Notes: a model not told the origin generated them from the sequence alone. A stretch of 16,071 nt of DNA from Methylobacteriaceae bacterium (GCA_019247255.1 JAFAPJ010000317.1:1-16071); one strand, 5' to 3'. Shown: positions 7,085 through 15,755, numbered from the stretch's first letter. Translations and numbers: made by a program.

Positions 7085-7317
7085 TGACGGAGGCTCCGGA
7101 CGGCGTCGTCAAGCGCTCCGTGACGATTGCGGGCCACCGCACGAGCGTGTCGCTCGAAGGCCCCTTCTGGTCCGCGCTCGGCCGCATCGCCAAGGCGCGC
7201 GGCCTGTCGGTCCAGGCGCTCGTCGCCGAGATCGACGGCTCGCGCGGTCGCAACAACCTGTCCTCCGCGATTCGCGTCTACGTGCTCGAGACCGTCTCCC
7301 GATCAGGCGGCGGCTGA
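7084..7317 (+). CDS. Ribbon-helix-helix (RHH_4) domain protein
   Basis: A 77-residue protein of the RHH_4 type. The conserved run is VVKRSVTIAGHRTSVSLEGP (8-27), then a helix with WSALGRIAKARGLSVQALVA, and IDGSRGRNNLSSAIRVYVLE (50-69). Ribbon-helix-helix proteins usually bind DNA as dimers through a short beta strand. In this subfamily no target is established that I know of, so its role as a regulator is inference. GGAGAGA lies just before the ATG, which overlaps the DUF4169 stop. It ends only 4 bp from the stop of the convergent asmA-family gene, with no terminator between them. Confidence 0.87.
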   Translation: MTEAPDGVVKRSVTIAGHRTSVSLEGPFWSALGRIAKARGLSVQALVAEIDGSRGRNNLSSAIRVYVLETVSRSGGG

Positions 7318-7321
7318 GGGG

Positions 7322-10300
7322 CTAGCCTCCGGTCGCGCCGGCCTGCGCGGGCGGGCGGATGTCGAGCGGAGCGCCCGCGGCGGCGCCCGTTCCGGCGCCG
7401 TCGCGCGCCCGGCGCTCGGCATCCTCGCGGGTGCGACGCTCGGCCTCCTCTCTCGCCCGGGCATGGCGCGCGGCGTCGTCGGCCGCCTTGCGGGCGGCCG
7501 CCTCCTCGGCGGCCCTGCGGGCACGGTCGAGGTCAAGGCGGCCGTTCAGGCGCGCGCGCTCGGCCGCGTCCTGCTCGAAGGTATCGATGCGTTCGAGCTC
7601 GCGGGCGAGCACCGCCTGGGCGAGGCCGGTCGCGAGCGGGGCCGCTCCGACGTTGCGGGTGGGCGCTCCGGCCGGCCCCGTCCAGGCGAGCAGAGCCTGA
7701 GGCGGATCGCCTGGCCAGCCGCGGAGACCTTGGCGCGCCGAGAGCAGGCCGCGCCAATCGATGGTGCCGGTCCTGAGGTCGAAGGCCGCGGCGCCCGACC
7801 AAGAGCCGTCTTCTCCCGCGAGCGTGAGCGGGGAGGCGCGCAGGATACCCGCGGTCAGCGCGATCGACGCGGTCGCGGGTCCGCGGCTCGCGAGCGGCGC
7901 CTTGTCGGTCTCGGCCGCTGCGAGGCTCGCGAGCCGCGCCGTCGGCAGCGGATCGTCCGCGCGCAGCGCCGTGCCCGCCGCCCGGACGAGGCCGGTCGGA
8001 TCGGCGCTCGCGAGCGTGACGTCGCCGAGACTGGCTGTCCCGGCGCCCCCGAGATTGGCGACGAGCGCGGCCGGGCTCTCACCGGACGCGCCGAAGCGCA
8101 GCTCACCCGAGAGACGTCCGGCCCTGACGGGCCCGCCGACGAGGCTCGTCAGCCCGACATCCCGGACGGCCATCTCGCCCGACAGCGACGCGAGGCCGCC
8201 CTGCCGGGCGAGCGTCAGGCTGCCGGCGAGCCGCCCGTCCGCGAAAGCTGCGTCGAGGCCGCGGATCGCAAGCCCGTCGGCCCCGGAAGCCAGCTCGAAC
8301 CCTGCCTCGCGCGCCGCGAAGCCCGAGCCGAGCTCGAGCGAGCCGGCCCGAACCTTGACCGCGCGCGCGACGAGGAGCGCGTCCGCAGGGCCGAACCGCG
8401 CGGCCGACCAGGTCGCGCCGGCGCCCGGCGCCGCGCGCAGCGCCAGGGCGGAGGCGAGCCAGGGTAAGGAGAGGCGATCCACCGTGATCGCGCCCGAGAC
8501 GTCGCCGAGCGATCCGGCGAGGTCGGCCGAGACCGACGCGCCGCCGGCTTCGCCCTTGATCGCCAGGCGCGGTGCCCCGACGCCCGGTACGAGCCGGAGC
8601 GCGAGATCGACCGGAACCGCGTTCGGCGGTGCAACACCCGGCCCCGCAAGCGCGAGGAGCGGACGGAGGTCCGGCGACGTCAGCGAACCCGCCCCGCCAA
8701 CGAGCGCGGCGCCCTTTTCCGCGAGCACGATCGGCTCGCCCGTGCGCATCGCGAGCGGACCGACGTCGCCGGCCAGCGTGACCGCGAGCCGGTTCTCGCC
8801 CGTCGCCTGCCCCTTGATCTCGAGGCGGCCGGGCCCGGCCTGCCCGAGGAGGCCCAGCCAGCTCGCGACCCGCTCCGTCGCCAGCGTCATGGCGAGCGAG
8901 CGGGTGCGGCCCGCCTCCGTCACGACCTCGCCGTCGATCAATCCTCCCGCGATCGTGCCCTTGAGGCTCGTCCGGACGGCCGTGCCGTTCGCGCCGGAGG
9001 CGGCCCGTTCGGCCGCGACCTCCAGGTCGAGAGCGCCGGTGCGGATCACGCCCGGCACATACGCCGCCAGCGGACCGAGCCAGGGCCGGCCGACGAGGTC
9101 GATCAGCGTTCCGGCCTGGCGCGAGGTGAGCCGTCCGGCGATACGACCCGTTCCGTCCGGCGCGATCCGGCCCGCGAGCGTCCCGTTCGCGCCCGCGAGG
9201 TCGACGATGTCGAGCCGCTCGACTATGAGCGACGGGCCGTCGGAGGTGATCCGTCCGCGCAGCTGCCCCGTCCCGCCGCCCGGACCGTAGCGCAGGCCGC
9301 GGGCGTCGAGGGTCAGCCCGAGGTCGAGGCCGCGTCCGAGATCGAGGCCGCCGGCGGCCGGCAGGCTCGCGAGGTCGAGATTGCGCAGGGCGAGCTGCGC
9401 GTCGAGCCGCGGCCGGGACGACCCGTCCGGTCCCGTGTAGCGGACGAGCCCCGTGAGCAGAGCGTCGCCGAGCTCGACCCGGAGGTTGCGAACCGAGGTG
9501 ACCGGCCCGGCGAGCGCGAGGTCCGCCTCCCCGTCGAGCGGACGCCCATCGAGAAGCGCGAGCGCCGGATGGTCGAGCCCGGCCTCGCGGAGGGTGGCGG
9601 CCACCCGCTCGGCCGAGCGGGCCTGGACCCGCACATGCCCGTTCGCGGCTCCTCCGGGCGAGAGGTCGAGCTCGCCGGACAAGGCAACCTGGCTCAGCCC
9701 CGGCCCCGCGAAGGCGACACGATCGGCCGTCAGGCGGGAACCCTCGAGCGACGCCCCGAGCGACACCCCCGTGAACTCCTCGCCGGCGAACGCGACGGAT
9801 TCGAGCCGAGTCGTGACGTCGACCGGAACGGGAAGGCTCGGCCGCCAGGCCGTGAGCCGTCCGGACTCGGTCAGAAGCGAACCGAGATCGAGGCGGCGAC
9901 CGTCAAGGTCGAGCTTAAGCCGCCCGTCCTCGTGGGTGAACCGTCCGCTGCCGGTAAGCCGCGCGAGCGCACCGGCCTCGCCGAGCTCGATCGCGAGGTC
10001 GTCGAGGGCGAGCCGCGCCGACGAGGCCTTCAGGCCCGTCTGGAGGAGGAGCGGAAACGGCGCGCCGCCGGGACCGGGCGCGGCGGCAAATTTCGCGCCG
10101 CCGGCAAGCGTGAACAGAAGGGCGCCGTCGGTCTGCCGCTCGGGCAGGAGCCGGAGATCGAGCGCGAGGCGCCCGGCGGCAAGCTCGCTGCCGAGCTTGG
10201 CGGTTGCCGATAGGTCAAGGCCGATCTCGCCGATCGCGAGTTCGAACGGGACGGAGCGGTACCGCCCCTCGACTCGCCAGGGACCCGCGAAGGTCTGGGC

Positions 10301-10795
10301 GAGCCCGCGTACGGCCTTGAGCTCGATGGACGCGCCCGCGCCGGCCCGGAAGAGCCGCAGCGTGCCGACCTCGAAGCGCTCGATCGCGCCCTCCCGCCGC
10401 GTTTGCAGCGCCCGGACGGCAGCAGGCGGCAGGCGCCACCCCTCGCCCGACCCGGCGACGTTGATGGCAACTTGCGCCGCCCTGGCTTCCAGGATGCGCC
10501 ACTCGCCGTGGAGGAGCGGCGTCAGCGCGAGCTCGGCATCGAATGCGACCGCGTCCAGTCGCGGCAGCTCCGGGTCTCCCGGATCCACCTTGAGCCGCGC
10601 CGCACTGAGCCTGGGGGTGGGAAGGAGCCGAACCGTAAGCTCCCCCTCCGTGGCGACCGGGACGCCCGCGGCGCGGGACAGGACGGCTTCGACGAGGCCC
10701 CGATGCGACGACCAATTGAGCAGCGGCGGCACCGCGAGCGCCGCCGCGAGACACAGGATGACGAGCCCGGCCAGGACCGTAAGGATGTCGCGCAC
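7322..10795 (-). CDS. AsmA-family inner membrane protein
   Basis: A 1157-residue protein with a single N-terminal membrane anchor (about 4-22, ILTVLAGLVILCLAAALAV). An AsmA-type start follows (SRAAGVPVATEGELTVRLLP, then PRLSAARLKV). The large remainder is made of repeating beta-strand segments rich in Gly, Leu and Ala, as in the AsmA/TamB-like group, whose members bridge the periplasm and are linked to outer-membrane lipid transport and assembly. The last 70 residues differ. From about 1089 to 1131 there is an Ala/Arg/Glu-rich, probably coiled-coil helix (EEAAARKAADDAARHARARE), then a Pro/Gly tail. The start is a GTG at 10795 with GGAGGGG about 9 bases upstream. The FAD oxidase gene lies 36 bp upstream on the same strand, so co-transcription is likely. 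Confidence 0.88.
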   Translation of the reverse strand: MRDILTVLAGLVILCLAAALAVPPLLNWSSHRGLVEAVLSRAAGVPVATEGELTVRLLPTPRLSAARLKVDPGDPELPRLDAVAFDAELALTPLLHGEWRILEARAAQVAINVAGSGEGWRLPPAAVRALQTRREGAIERFEVGTLRLFRAGAGASIELKAVRGLAQTFAGPWRVEGRYRSVPFELAIGEIGLDLSATAKLGSELAAGRLALDLRLLPERQTDGALLFTLAGGAKFAAAPGPGGAPFPLLLQTGLKASSARLALDDLAIELGEAGALARLTGSGRFTHEDGRLKLDLDGRRLDLGSLLTESGRLTAWRPSLPVPVDVTTRLESVAFAGEEFTGVSLGASLEGSRLTADRVAFAGPGLSQVALSGELDLSPGGAANGHVRVQARSAERVAATLREAGLDHPALALLDGRPLDGEADLALAGPVTSVRNLRVELGDALLTGLVRYTGPDGSSRPRLDAQLALRNLDLASLPAAGGLDLGRGLDLGLTLDARGLRYGPGGGTGQLRGRITSDGPSLIVERLDIVDLAGANGTLAGRIAPDGTGRIAGRLTSRQAGTLIDLVGRPWLGPLAAYVPGVIRTGALDLEVAAERAASGANGTAVRTSLKGTIAGGLIDGEVVTEAGRTRSLAMTLATERVASWLGLLGQAGPGRLEIKGQATGENRLAVTLAGDVGPLAMRTGEPIVLAEKGAALVGGAGSLTSPDLRPLLALAGPGVAPPNAVPVDLALRLVPGVGAPRLAIKGEAGGASVSADLAGSLGDVSGAITVDRLSLPWLASALALRAAPGAGATWSAARFGPADALLVARAVKVRAGSLELGSGFAAREAGFELASGADGLAIRGLDAAFADGRLAGSLTLARQGGLASLSGEMAVRDVGLTSLVGGPVRAGRLSGELRFGASGESPAALVANLGGAGTASLGDVTLASADPTGLVRAAGTALRADDPLPTARLASLAAAETDKAPLASRGPATASIALTAGILRASPLTLAGEDGSWSGAAAFDLRTGTIDWRGLLSARQGLRGWPGDPPQALLAWTGPAGAPTRNVGAAPLATGLAQAVLARELERIDTFEQDAAERARLNGRLDLDRARRAAEEAAARKAADDAARHARAREEAERRTREDAERRARDGAGTGAAAGAPLDIRPPAQAGATGG

Positions 10796-10831
10796 CCTTA
10801 AGCGCCCCTCCGCCCGGCCCCCGCCGTCCCG

Positions 10832-12235
10832 TCAGGCAACGATCTTGCCCGGGTTCATGAGATTCATCGGGTCGACCGCCCGCTTCAGCGTGCGCATCAG
10901 GTCGAGCGCGGCGTCTCCGTGCTCGGCCGCCAGGTACTTCATCTTGCCCTGGCCGACCCCGTGCTCGCCCGTGCAGGTGCCTTCCATCGCGATCGCGCGC
11001 TCGACGAGCCGATGCATGAAGTCCTCCGCCCGGCTCACCTCGTCGGGATCGTCCAGCATCACGAGCGGCATGACGTGGAAGTTGCCGTCGCCCACATGGC
11101 CGGCGATGGGGGCGATGAGCCCGCTCTCCTCGATGTCGCGCTTCGTTTCGGCGAGGCACTCGGCGAGACGCGAGATCGGCACGCAGACGTCGCTCGCCAC
11201 GCCCTTGGCGCCGGGGCGCAGGCCGAGCGAGGCCCAATAGACGTCGTGGCGCGCCTGCCAGAGGCGGCTGCGCTCCTCGGCCTGCGTCGCGAAGGCGAAG
11301 CCCGAGCCGCCGAACTCCGCCGCGATCTCACCGAAGCGCTCGGCCTGCTCGCGCACGCCGGCGTCGGTGCCGTGGAACTCGAAGAGGAGGAGGGGCGTCT
11401 CGGGCAGCGCGAGCTTCGAATAGACGTTGACCCCGCGCACCTGGACCTCGTCGAGGAGCTCGATCCGGGCAACCGGCAAGGCGGACTGGATCGTCGCGAT
11501 GACGGCGTCGCAGGCGTCCTTCACGCTCGGGAACGAGCAGGTGCCACCGGAGATCGCCTCCGGGATGCCGTGCAGCTTGAGCGTGACCTCCGTGATGATG
11601 CCGAGCGTGCCCTCCGAGCCGACGAAGAGACGGGTCAGGTCGTAGCCGGCCGAGCTCTTGCGGGCGCGGCTGCCGGTGCGGACGATCTCGCCCGAGGCGG
11701 TCACGACCGTCAGCGCCAGCACGTTGTCCCGCATCGTGCCGTAGCGCACGGCGTTGGTGCCCGAAGCCCGGGTCGACACCATGCCGCCGATCGAGGCGTC
11801 GGCGCCCGGGTCGATCGGGAAGAAGAGACCCGTATCGCGCAGCTGCTCGTTCAGCTCCTTGCGGGTGATCCCGGGCTCGACCACGCAATCGAGGTCCTCG
11901 GAATGCACCGCGACGAGCCGCTTCATCAGGCTGGTGTCGACCGACACGCCGCCGAAAGGCGCGTTGAGATGGCCCTCGAGCGAGCTCCCGGTCCCGAAGG
12001 GAATCAACGGGACGCGATGCGCCGCCGCGAGCCGCACGATCTCGCTCACCTCCTCGGTCGTGGTCGGCAGGACCACGATGTCCGGCGGCTGGTTCGCGAG
12101 CCACGTGGTCGTATGCGCATGCTGCTGGCGCACGGCGAGGCTCGTCACGACCCGGTTGCCGTAGCGCTTGGTCAGCTCGCCCGTGAGGGCTTCGATCGTG
12201 GCGGGCGAGGGCCGGAGCGGCGTCGGGGCATTCAT
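10832..12235 (-). CDS. FAD-linked oxidase, D-lactate dehydrogenase (cytochrome)-like
   Basis: A 467-residue flavoprotein of the FAD-binding type 4 / GlcD-Dld group. The FAD pyrophosphate loop is PFGTGSSLEGH (79-89). Further FAD-domain elements are VVEPGITRKELNEQL (118-132), SIGGMVSTRASGTNAVRYGT (148-167) and VGSEGTLGIITEVTL (205-219). The C-terminal substrate domain has WQARHD (326-331), GHVGDGNFH (379-387) and the closing GTCTGEHGVGQGKMKYL (419-435). These last motifs are closest to mitochondrial-type LDHD enzymes, which oxidise D-lactate or related D-2-hydroxy acids and pass electrons to cytochrome c or quinone. Glycolate is an alternative substrate. There is no signal peptide, and no glcE/glcF partner lies nearby, so a one-subunit LDHD-like enzyme fits better than glycolate oxidase. 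It is divergent from the thioesterase gene and 36 bp upstream of the asmA-family gene. Confidence 0.92.
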   Translation of the reverse strand: MNAPTPLRPSPATIEALTGELTKRYGNRVVTSLAVRQQHAHTTTWLANQPPDIVVLPTTTEEVSEIVRLAAAHRVPLIPFGTGSSLEGHLNAPFGGVSVDTSLMKRLVAVHSEDLDCVVEPGITRKELNEQLRDTGLFFPIDPGADASIGGMVSTRASGTNAVRYGTMRDNVLALTVVTASGEIVRTGSRARKSSAGYDLTRLFVGSEGTLGIITEVTLKLHGIPEAISGGTCSFPSVKDACDAVIATIQSALPVARIELLDEVQVRGVNVYSKLALPETPLLLFEFHGTDAGVREQAERFGEIAAEFGGSGFAFATQAEERSRLWQARHDVYWASLGLRPGAKGVASDVCVPISRLAECLAETKRDIEESGLIAPIAGHVGDGNFHVMPLVMLDDPDEVSRAEDFMHRLVERAIAMEGTCTGEHGVGQGKMKYLAAEHGDAALDLMRTLKRAVDPMNLMNPGKIVA

Positions 12236-12288
12236 GGGAAGCGGGATCCGTGCGCGACCCCGCGATCCGCGGAGCGGCCCCGCACGTT

Positions 12289-12352
12289 ACCAGACGTCAT
12301 CCGCGGGCAACACTGTCGCGAAGCGACGCGAGCGCGCGAAGCCGTGTCTGGT
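12289..12352. repeat. Separated inverted repeat and small hairpin in a divergent gap
   Basis: The 135 bp gap between the FAD oxidase and thioesterase genes (12236-12370) contains ACCAGAC (12289-12295) and its complement GTCTGGT (12346-12352). Their centres are 57 bp apart. Between them is a short hairpin GTCGC-GAA-GCGAC (12315-12327). A regulator binding two half-sites is possible, but the arms are short and far apart. No clear promoter boxes were found here. Confidence 0.25.
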
Positions 12353-12370
12353 CTCGCGGCCGATCCTGTG

Positions 12371-12952
12371 ATGACCTCGGATCCGTCTCGTCCGGGAGCC
12401 TCGTCCGTGGAAGAGCCGATCGCCCCGGCCGTCTTCTTCTCGCCCTTCGTGTCCTCGACCATGCAGGTCGAGCCGGCCTGGATCGACTATAACGGGCACA
12501 TGAACATGGCGTATTACCATGTTTTGTTCGACCGGACCGTGGACGAGGCCCTCGCGCTCGTCGGGCTCGGACCCGAATACGTCGAGGAGCGCGGCGCCTC
12601 CTATTTCACGGCCGAGCTCCACACGGTCTACCGGCGCGAGCTGACCCTCGGCACGGCCGTCCGCACGACTTTCCAGCTCGTCGATTTCGACGAGAAGCGC
12701 ATCCACGCCTATTTCGAGATCCGCCACTTGGCCGAGGCCTGGGTGGCGGCCACCTGCGAGAAGCTCTTCCTCCACGTCGATATGGGCTCACGCCGCGTCG
12801 CGCCGATGCCGCCCGACATCCGGGCGAACCTCGGCGCGATGCGGGCCGCTCATCGCCGCCTGCCGCGCCCGGAGGCCCTGGGCCGCGTGATCGGGCTTCG
12901 CCGCCCCGCAACCGCCGGGCCCGAGGCCGAGGCCGCTCTCACCCACCACTGA
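12371..12952 (+). CDS. Hot-dog fold acyl-CoA thioesterase
   Basis: A 193-residue protein of the 4-hydroxybenzoyl-CoA thioesterase-like hot-dog group. The diagnostic segment is WIDYNGHMNMAYYHVLFD (37-54). The Asp and the NGHMN turn form the start of the long helix and the likely active site. After it come FTAELHTVYRRELTLGTAVR (79-98) and a beta-rich body ending near 136 (TCEKLFLHVD), then a Pro/Arg/Ala-rich tail. Such enzymes cleave acyl-CoA thioesters. Close relatives are found in carnitine and betaine breakdown operons, but no such genes are here, so the substrate is open. The start is uncertain. The ATG at 12371 has a weak ribosome site, a GTG lies one codon earlier, and the ATG at 12461 would remove a poorly conserved 30-residue leader. 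The gene converges on a small secreted protein gene with a 14 bp gap. Confidence 0.85.
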   Translation: MTSDPSRPGASSVEEPIAPAVFFSPFVSSTMQVEPAWIDYNGHMNMAYYHVLFDRTVDEALALVGLGPEYVEERGASYFTAELHTVYRRELTLGTAVRTTFQLVDFDEKRIHAYFEIRHLAEAWVAATCEKLFLHVDMGSRRVAPMPPDIRANLGAMRAAHRRLPRPEALGRVIGLRRPATAGPEAEAALTHH

Positions 12953-12966
12953 GCGCGGGTGCGGCC

Positions 12967-13230
12967 TCAGCGGCGCTGGGGAACGACGCTCGGCCCCGTA
13001 TAGGAGGGCGTCACCGGCTGGACGGACGACTGGCTGCGCAGCGAGTTCGTCTCGAACTGGTTCTGCTGCACGGCGGACCGGTTCTGGCTCTGGGTGGTCA
13101 GCGAATTGTTGAGCGCGTTCGACTGAGCCTCGGCCCGGCTCGTCTCCGGCAGAGGGGCGATCTGGGCGAAGCCCGGACCCGCCATGAGGAGGGCTGCCGC
13201 AGCGCCGCCCGCCGCGAGATAAGCGCGCAT
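12967..13230 (-). CDS. Small secreted protein, unknown function
   Basis: An 87-residue protein with a clear Sec signal peptide. It has a short basic start (MRAYLAAGG), a hydrophobic core (AAAALLMAG) and a signal peptidase site after PGFA (GFA-Q). The mature part is about 65 residues and low in complexity, rich in Gln, Asn and Ser (SQNRSAVQQNQFETNSLRSQ), with a Pro-rich basic end (SVVPQRR). I recognise no family. GGAGAG six bases before the ATG at 13230 decides the start; a start at 13260 would put ten charged residues before the signal peptide. It is probably periplasmic and intrinsically disordered. It is divergent from the helicase gene and convergent with the thioesterase gene. Confidence 0.72.
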   Translation of the reverse strand: MRAYLAAGGAAAALLMAGPGFAQIAPLPETSRAEAQSNALNNSLTTQSQNRSAVQQNQFETNSLRSQSSVQPVTPSYTGPSVVPQRR

Positions 13231-13353
13231 GTGATCTCTCCAGGTCGCTTCGCGCGACACATATGGGGCAACTTCGGAACTTCCCTGGGGTTCTCAGCCG
13301 CGGCGAACCGTCCGCGCCTCGACGCCGTTCGCCTTTTGATCCAGAGAGAGGAC

Positions 13354-15750
13354 ATGACTCGCGCCCGAGCCGTCGCCGCGCCGGAGCCGGACACCGCACC
13401 CGACGCGCCCCGACCTCTCACGATCTCCGAGCGCGCCCGAGCGGCCGCCGCCCCGCGCGCGGCCGATTACCTGGCGGGCCTCAACGGCGAGCAGCGTCAG
13501 GCCGTGGAGGCGACGGACGGCCCTGTCCTGGTCCTCGCCGGCGCCGGCACGGGCAAGACGCGCGTGCTTACGACCCGCATCGCCCATCTCGTCTCGACCG
13601 GCCGCGCCTGGCCGTCGGGCATCCTGGCCGTCACGTTCACGAACAAGGCCGCGCGCGAGATGAAGGACCGCGTCGCCGCCCTCGTCGGCCCGGCCGGCGA
13701 AGGCATGCCGTGGCTCGGCACCTTCCACGCGATCGGCACCAAGGTGCTGCGCCGTCACGCCGAGCTCGTGGGCCTCAAGTCAGACTTCACGATCCTGGGC
13801 GTCGACGACCAGATTCGCCTCCTGAAGCAGGTCATCCAGGCCGAGAACATCGACGAGAAGCGCTGGCCGGCCCGGCAGCTCGCAGGCTTCATCGACGGCT
13901 GGAAGAACCGCGGCCTGCAGCCCGCCGAGGTGCCGCCGGGCGAGGCCGCCGCCTTCGCGAGCGGGCGCGGCGGCGCGCTCTACGGCCTCTACCAGGACCG
14001 GCTGAAGACGCTGAACGCGGTCGATTTCGGCGACCTGCTGCTCGAATGCCTGCGTCTCTGGCGCCAGCACACGGACGTGCTCGAGCAGTATCAGCAGCGC
14101 TTCCGCTACATCCTGGTCGACGAGTACCAGGACACGAACGTCGCGCAATATCTCTGGCTGCGGCTCCTCGCGCAGGCGCGCCGCAACATCTGCTGCGTGG
14201 GCGATGACGATCAATCGATCTACGGCTGGCGCGGCGCCGAGGTCGACAACATCCTGCGCTTCGAGCACGATTTTCCCGGCGCGACGGTGATCCGGCTCGA
14301 GCGAAACTACCGCTCGACCGGCCACATCCTGGGCGCGGCCTCGGGCCTCATCGCCCGCAACCAGTCGCGCCTCGGCAAGACGCTCCGGACGGAGGACGTC
14401 GCGGGCGAGAAGGTCACGGTCACCGGCGCCTGGGATTCGGAGGAGGAAGCGCGCCTCCTCGCCGAGGAGATCGAGGCGATCCAGGCGCGGCGCGAGAAGC
14501 TGTCCGAGGTCGCCGTCCTCGTGCGCATCTCGGCGCAGATGCGCGAGATCGAGGACCGTTTCGTCCAGCTCGGCATCCCGTACCGGGTGATCGGCGGTCC
14601 GCGCTTCTACGAGCGGGCCGAGATCCGCGACGCGCTCGCCTATCTCCGGGCGACCGCGAACCCCGCCGACGACCTCGCCTTCGAGCGCATCCTGAACGTG
14701 CCGAAGCGCGGGCTCGGCGAAGCCTGCCTGCAGACGATGCACGCCCATGCGCGGCGGGCGCGGGTACCTCTGATGCAGGCCGCGCGCTATCTCGCCGAAT
14801 CGGACGAGCTCAAGGGCAAGCCGCGCGCTTCTCTGCGCGCCTTGATGGCCGATTTCGACCGCTGGCGCGGCCTCATGGATCGGATCCAGCACCACGACCT
14901 CGCGGCGCAGATCCTCGAGGAATCCGGCTATACGGACATGTGGCAGAAGGAGCGCTCGGCCGACGCGGCGGGCCGGCTCGAGAACCTGAAGGAACTCGTT
15001 CGCTCCATGGAGGAGTTCCCGGACCTCGCGGCCTTCCTCGAGCATATCTCGCTCGTGATGGACGCGAACGAGGGCGAGGGCGCCGAGCGCGCGAGCCTGA
15101 TGACCCTTCATGCCGCCAAGGGGCTCGAATTCGACACGGTGTTCCTGCCCGGCTGGGAGGAAGGGCTATTCCCGTCCCAGCGCGCGCTCGACGAGAACGG
15201 CCGGGCCGGGCTCGAGGAGGAGCGACGGCTCGCCCATGTCGGGCTGACGCGGGCGCGCAAGCGCGCCAAGATCTACTTCGCGACGAACCGGCGGGTGCAC
15301 GGGCTCTGGAACACCACCATGCCGTCGCGCTTCATCGATGAACTGCCCGAGGCGCATGTCGAGGTGACGGATGCGCCGGCCGCCTTCTCGGGCCGCACCG
15401 GCTCCCGCTTCGAGGCGATGGCGCCTTTCGGGTCCTCCTACGAGACGCCCGGCTGGCAGCGTGCGCAGGCGCGCGCCAAGACGGCGGGCGAAGCCTTCGC
15501 GGAGGCCTCAGCCTACGGCCGTGGCTTCGGGACCTCGTCGCGCCGCCGCAGCGGTCCGGCCCTCATCGAGGGCGAGATCCTCGCGAAGTCGACCGGCGCG
15601 CCTTCCGCGTACGCCATCGGCGACCGGGTGCTGCACATGAAGTTCGGCCCCGGGTCGGTCGTCGCGATCGACGGCAACAAGCTCACGGTCGACTTCGACA
15701 AGGCTGGCCGCAAGATGGTGCTCGACAGCTTCCTGGAAGCAAGTCGCTAG
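13354..15750 (+). CDS. uvrD: UvrD/PcrA-type superfamily 1 DNA helicase
   Basis: An ATP-driven 3'-to-5' DNA helicase used in nucleotide excision and mismatch repair and in clearing proteins from DNA. The start at 13354 follows GAGAGGAC and gives 798 residues. SF1A motifs appear in order: Walker A GAGTGKT (63-69), Ia TFTNKAAREMKDRV (94-107) and GTFHAIG (122-128). Next are Walker B VDEYQDTN (255-262), motif III GDDDQSIYGWRG (283-294), motif IV ERNYRS (316-321), motif V TLHAAKGLEF (584-593) and motif VI GLTRARK (630-636). The end (753-798, YAIGDRVLHMKFGPGSVVAI onwards) is the Tudor-like domain that in UvrD/PcrA binds RNA polymerase. The first 43 residues are an Ala/Pro/Arg-rich extension. UvrD and PcrA cannot be told apart here. 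No canonical alphaproteobacterial LexA box (GAAC-N7-GAAC or GTTC-N7-GTTC) was found upstream. Confidence 0.95.
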   Translation: MTRARAVAAPEPDTAPDAPRPLTISERARAAAAPRAADYLAGLNGEQRQAVEATDGPVLVLAGAGTGKTRVLTTRIAHLVSTGRAWPSGILAVTFTNKAAREMKDRVAALVGPAGEGMPWLGTFHAIGTKVLRRHAELVGLKSDFTILGVDDQIRLLKQVIQAENIDEKRWPARQLAGFIDGWKNRGLQPAEVPPGEAAAFASGRGGALYGLYQDRLKTLNAVDFGDLLLECLRLWRQHTDVLEQYQQRFRYILVDEYQDTNVAQYLWLRLLAQARRNICCVGDDDQSIYGWRGAEVDNILRFEHDFPGATVIRLERNYRSTGHILGAASGLIARNQSRLGKTLRTEDVAGEKVTVTGAWDSEEEARLLAEEIEAIQARREKLSEVAVLVRISAQMREIEDRFVQLGIPYRVIGGPRFYERAEIRDALAYLRATANPADDLAFERILNVPKRGLGEACLQTMHAHARRARVPLMQAARYLAESDELKGKPRASLRALMADFDRWRGLMDRIQHHDLAAQILEESGYTDMWQKERSADAAGRLENLKELVRSMEEFPDLAAFLEHISLVMDANEGEGAERASLMTLHAAKGLEFDTVFLPGWEEGLFPSQRALDENGRAGLEEERRLAHVGLTRARKRAKIYFATNRRVHGLWNTTMPSRFIDELPEAHVEVTDAPAAFSGRTGSRFEAMAPFGSSYETPGWQRAQARAKTAGEAFAEASAYGRGFGTSSRRRSGPALIEGEILAKSTGAPSAYAIGDRVLHMKFGPGSVVAIDGNKLTVDFDKAGRKMVLDSFLEASR

Positions 15751-15755
15751 TTCAA

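Noticed and set aside
7761..11240. Long plus-strand open frames (509 and 595 codons) antisense to the AsmA-family gene
   Set aside because: The translations are dominated by Arg, Ser, Ala and Pro with no domain pattern, typical of the shadow frame of a GC-rich gene.
10919..12370. Plus-strand open frame running from inside the FAD oxidase into the thioesterase
   Set aside because: Only the part after about 12371 has protein family features. The earlier part is antisense to a clear flavin oxidase, so the real start is later.
13276..13310. Possible LexA box or EcfG promoter upstream of the helicase (GGAAC at 13276, GAAC further on)
   Set aside because: The spacing does not match GAAC-N7-GAAC or GTTC-N7-GTTC, and no CGTT lies 16 or 17 bases after the GGAAC.
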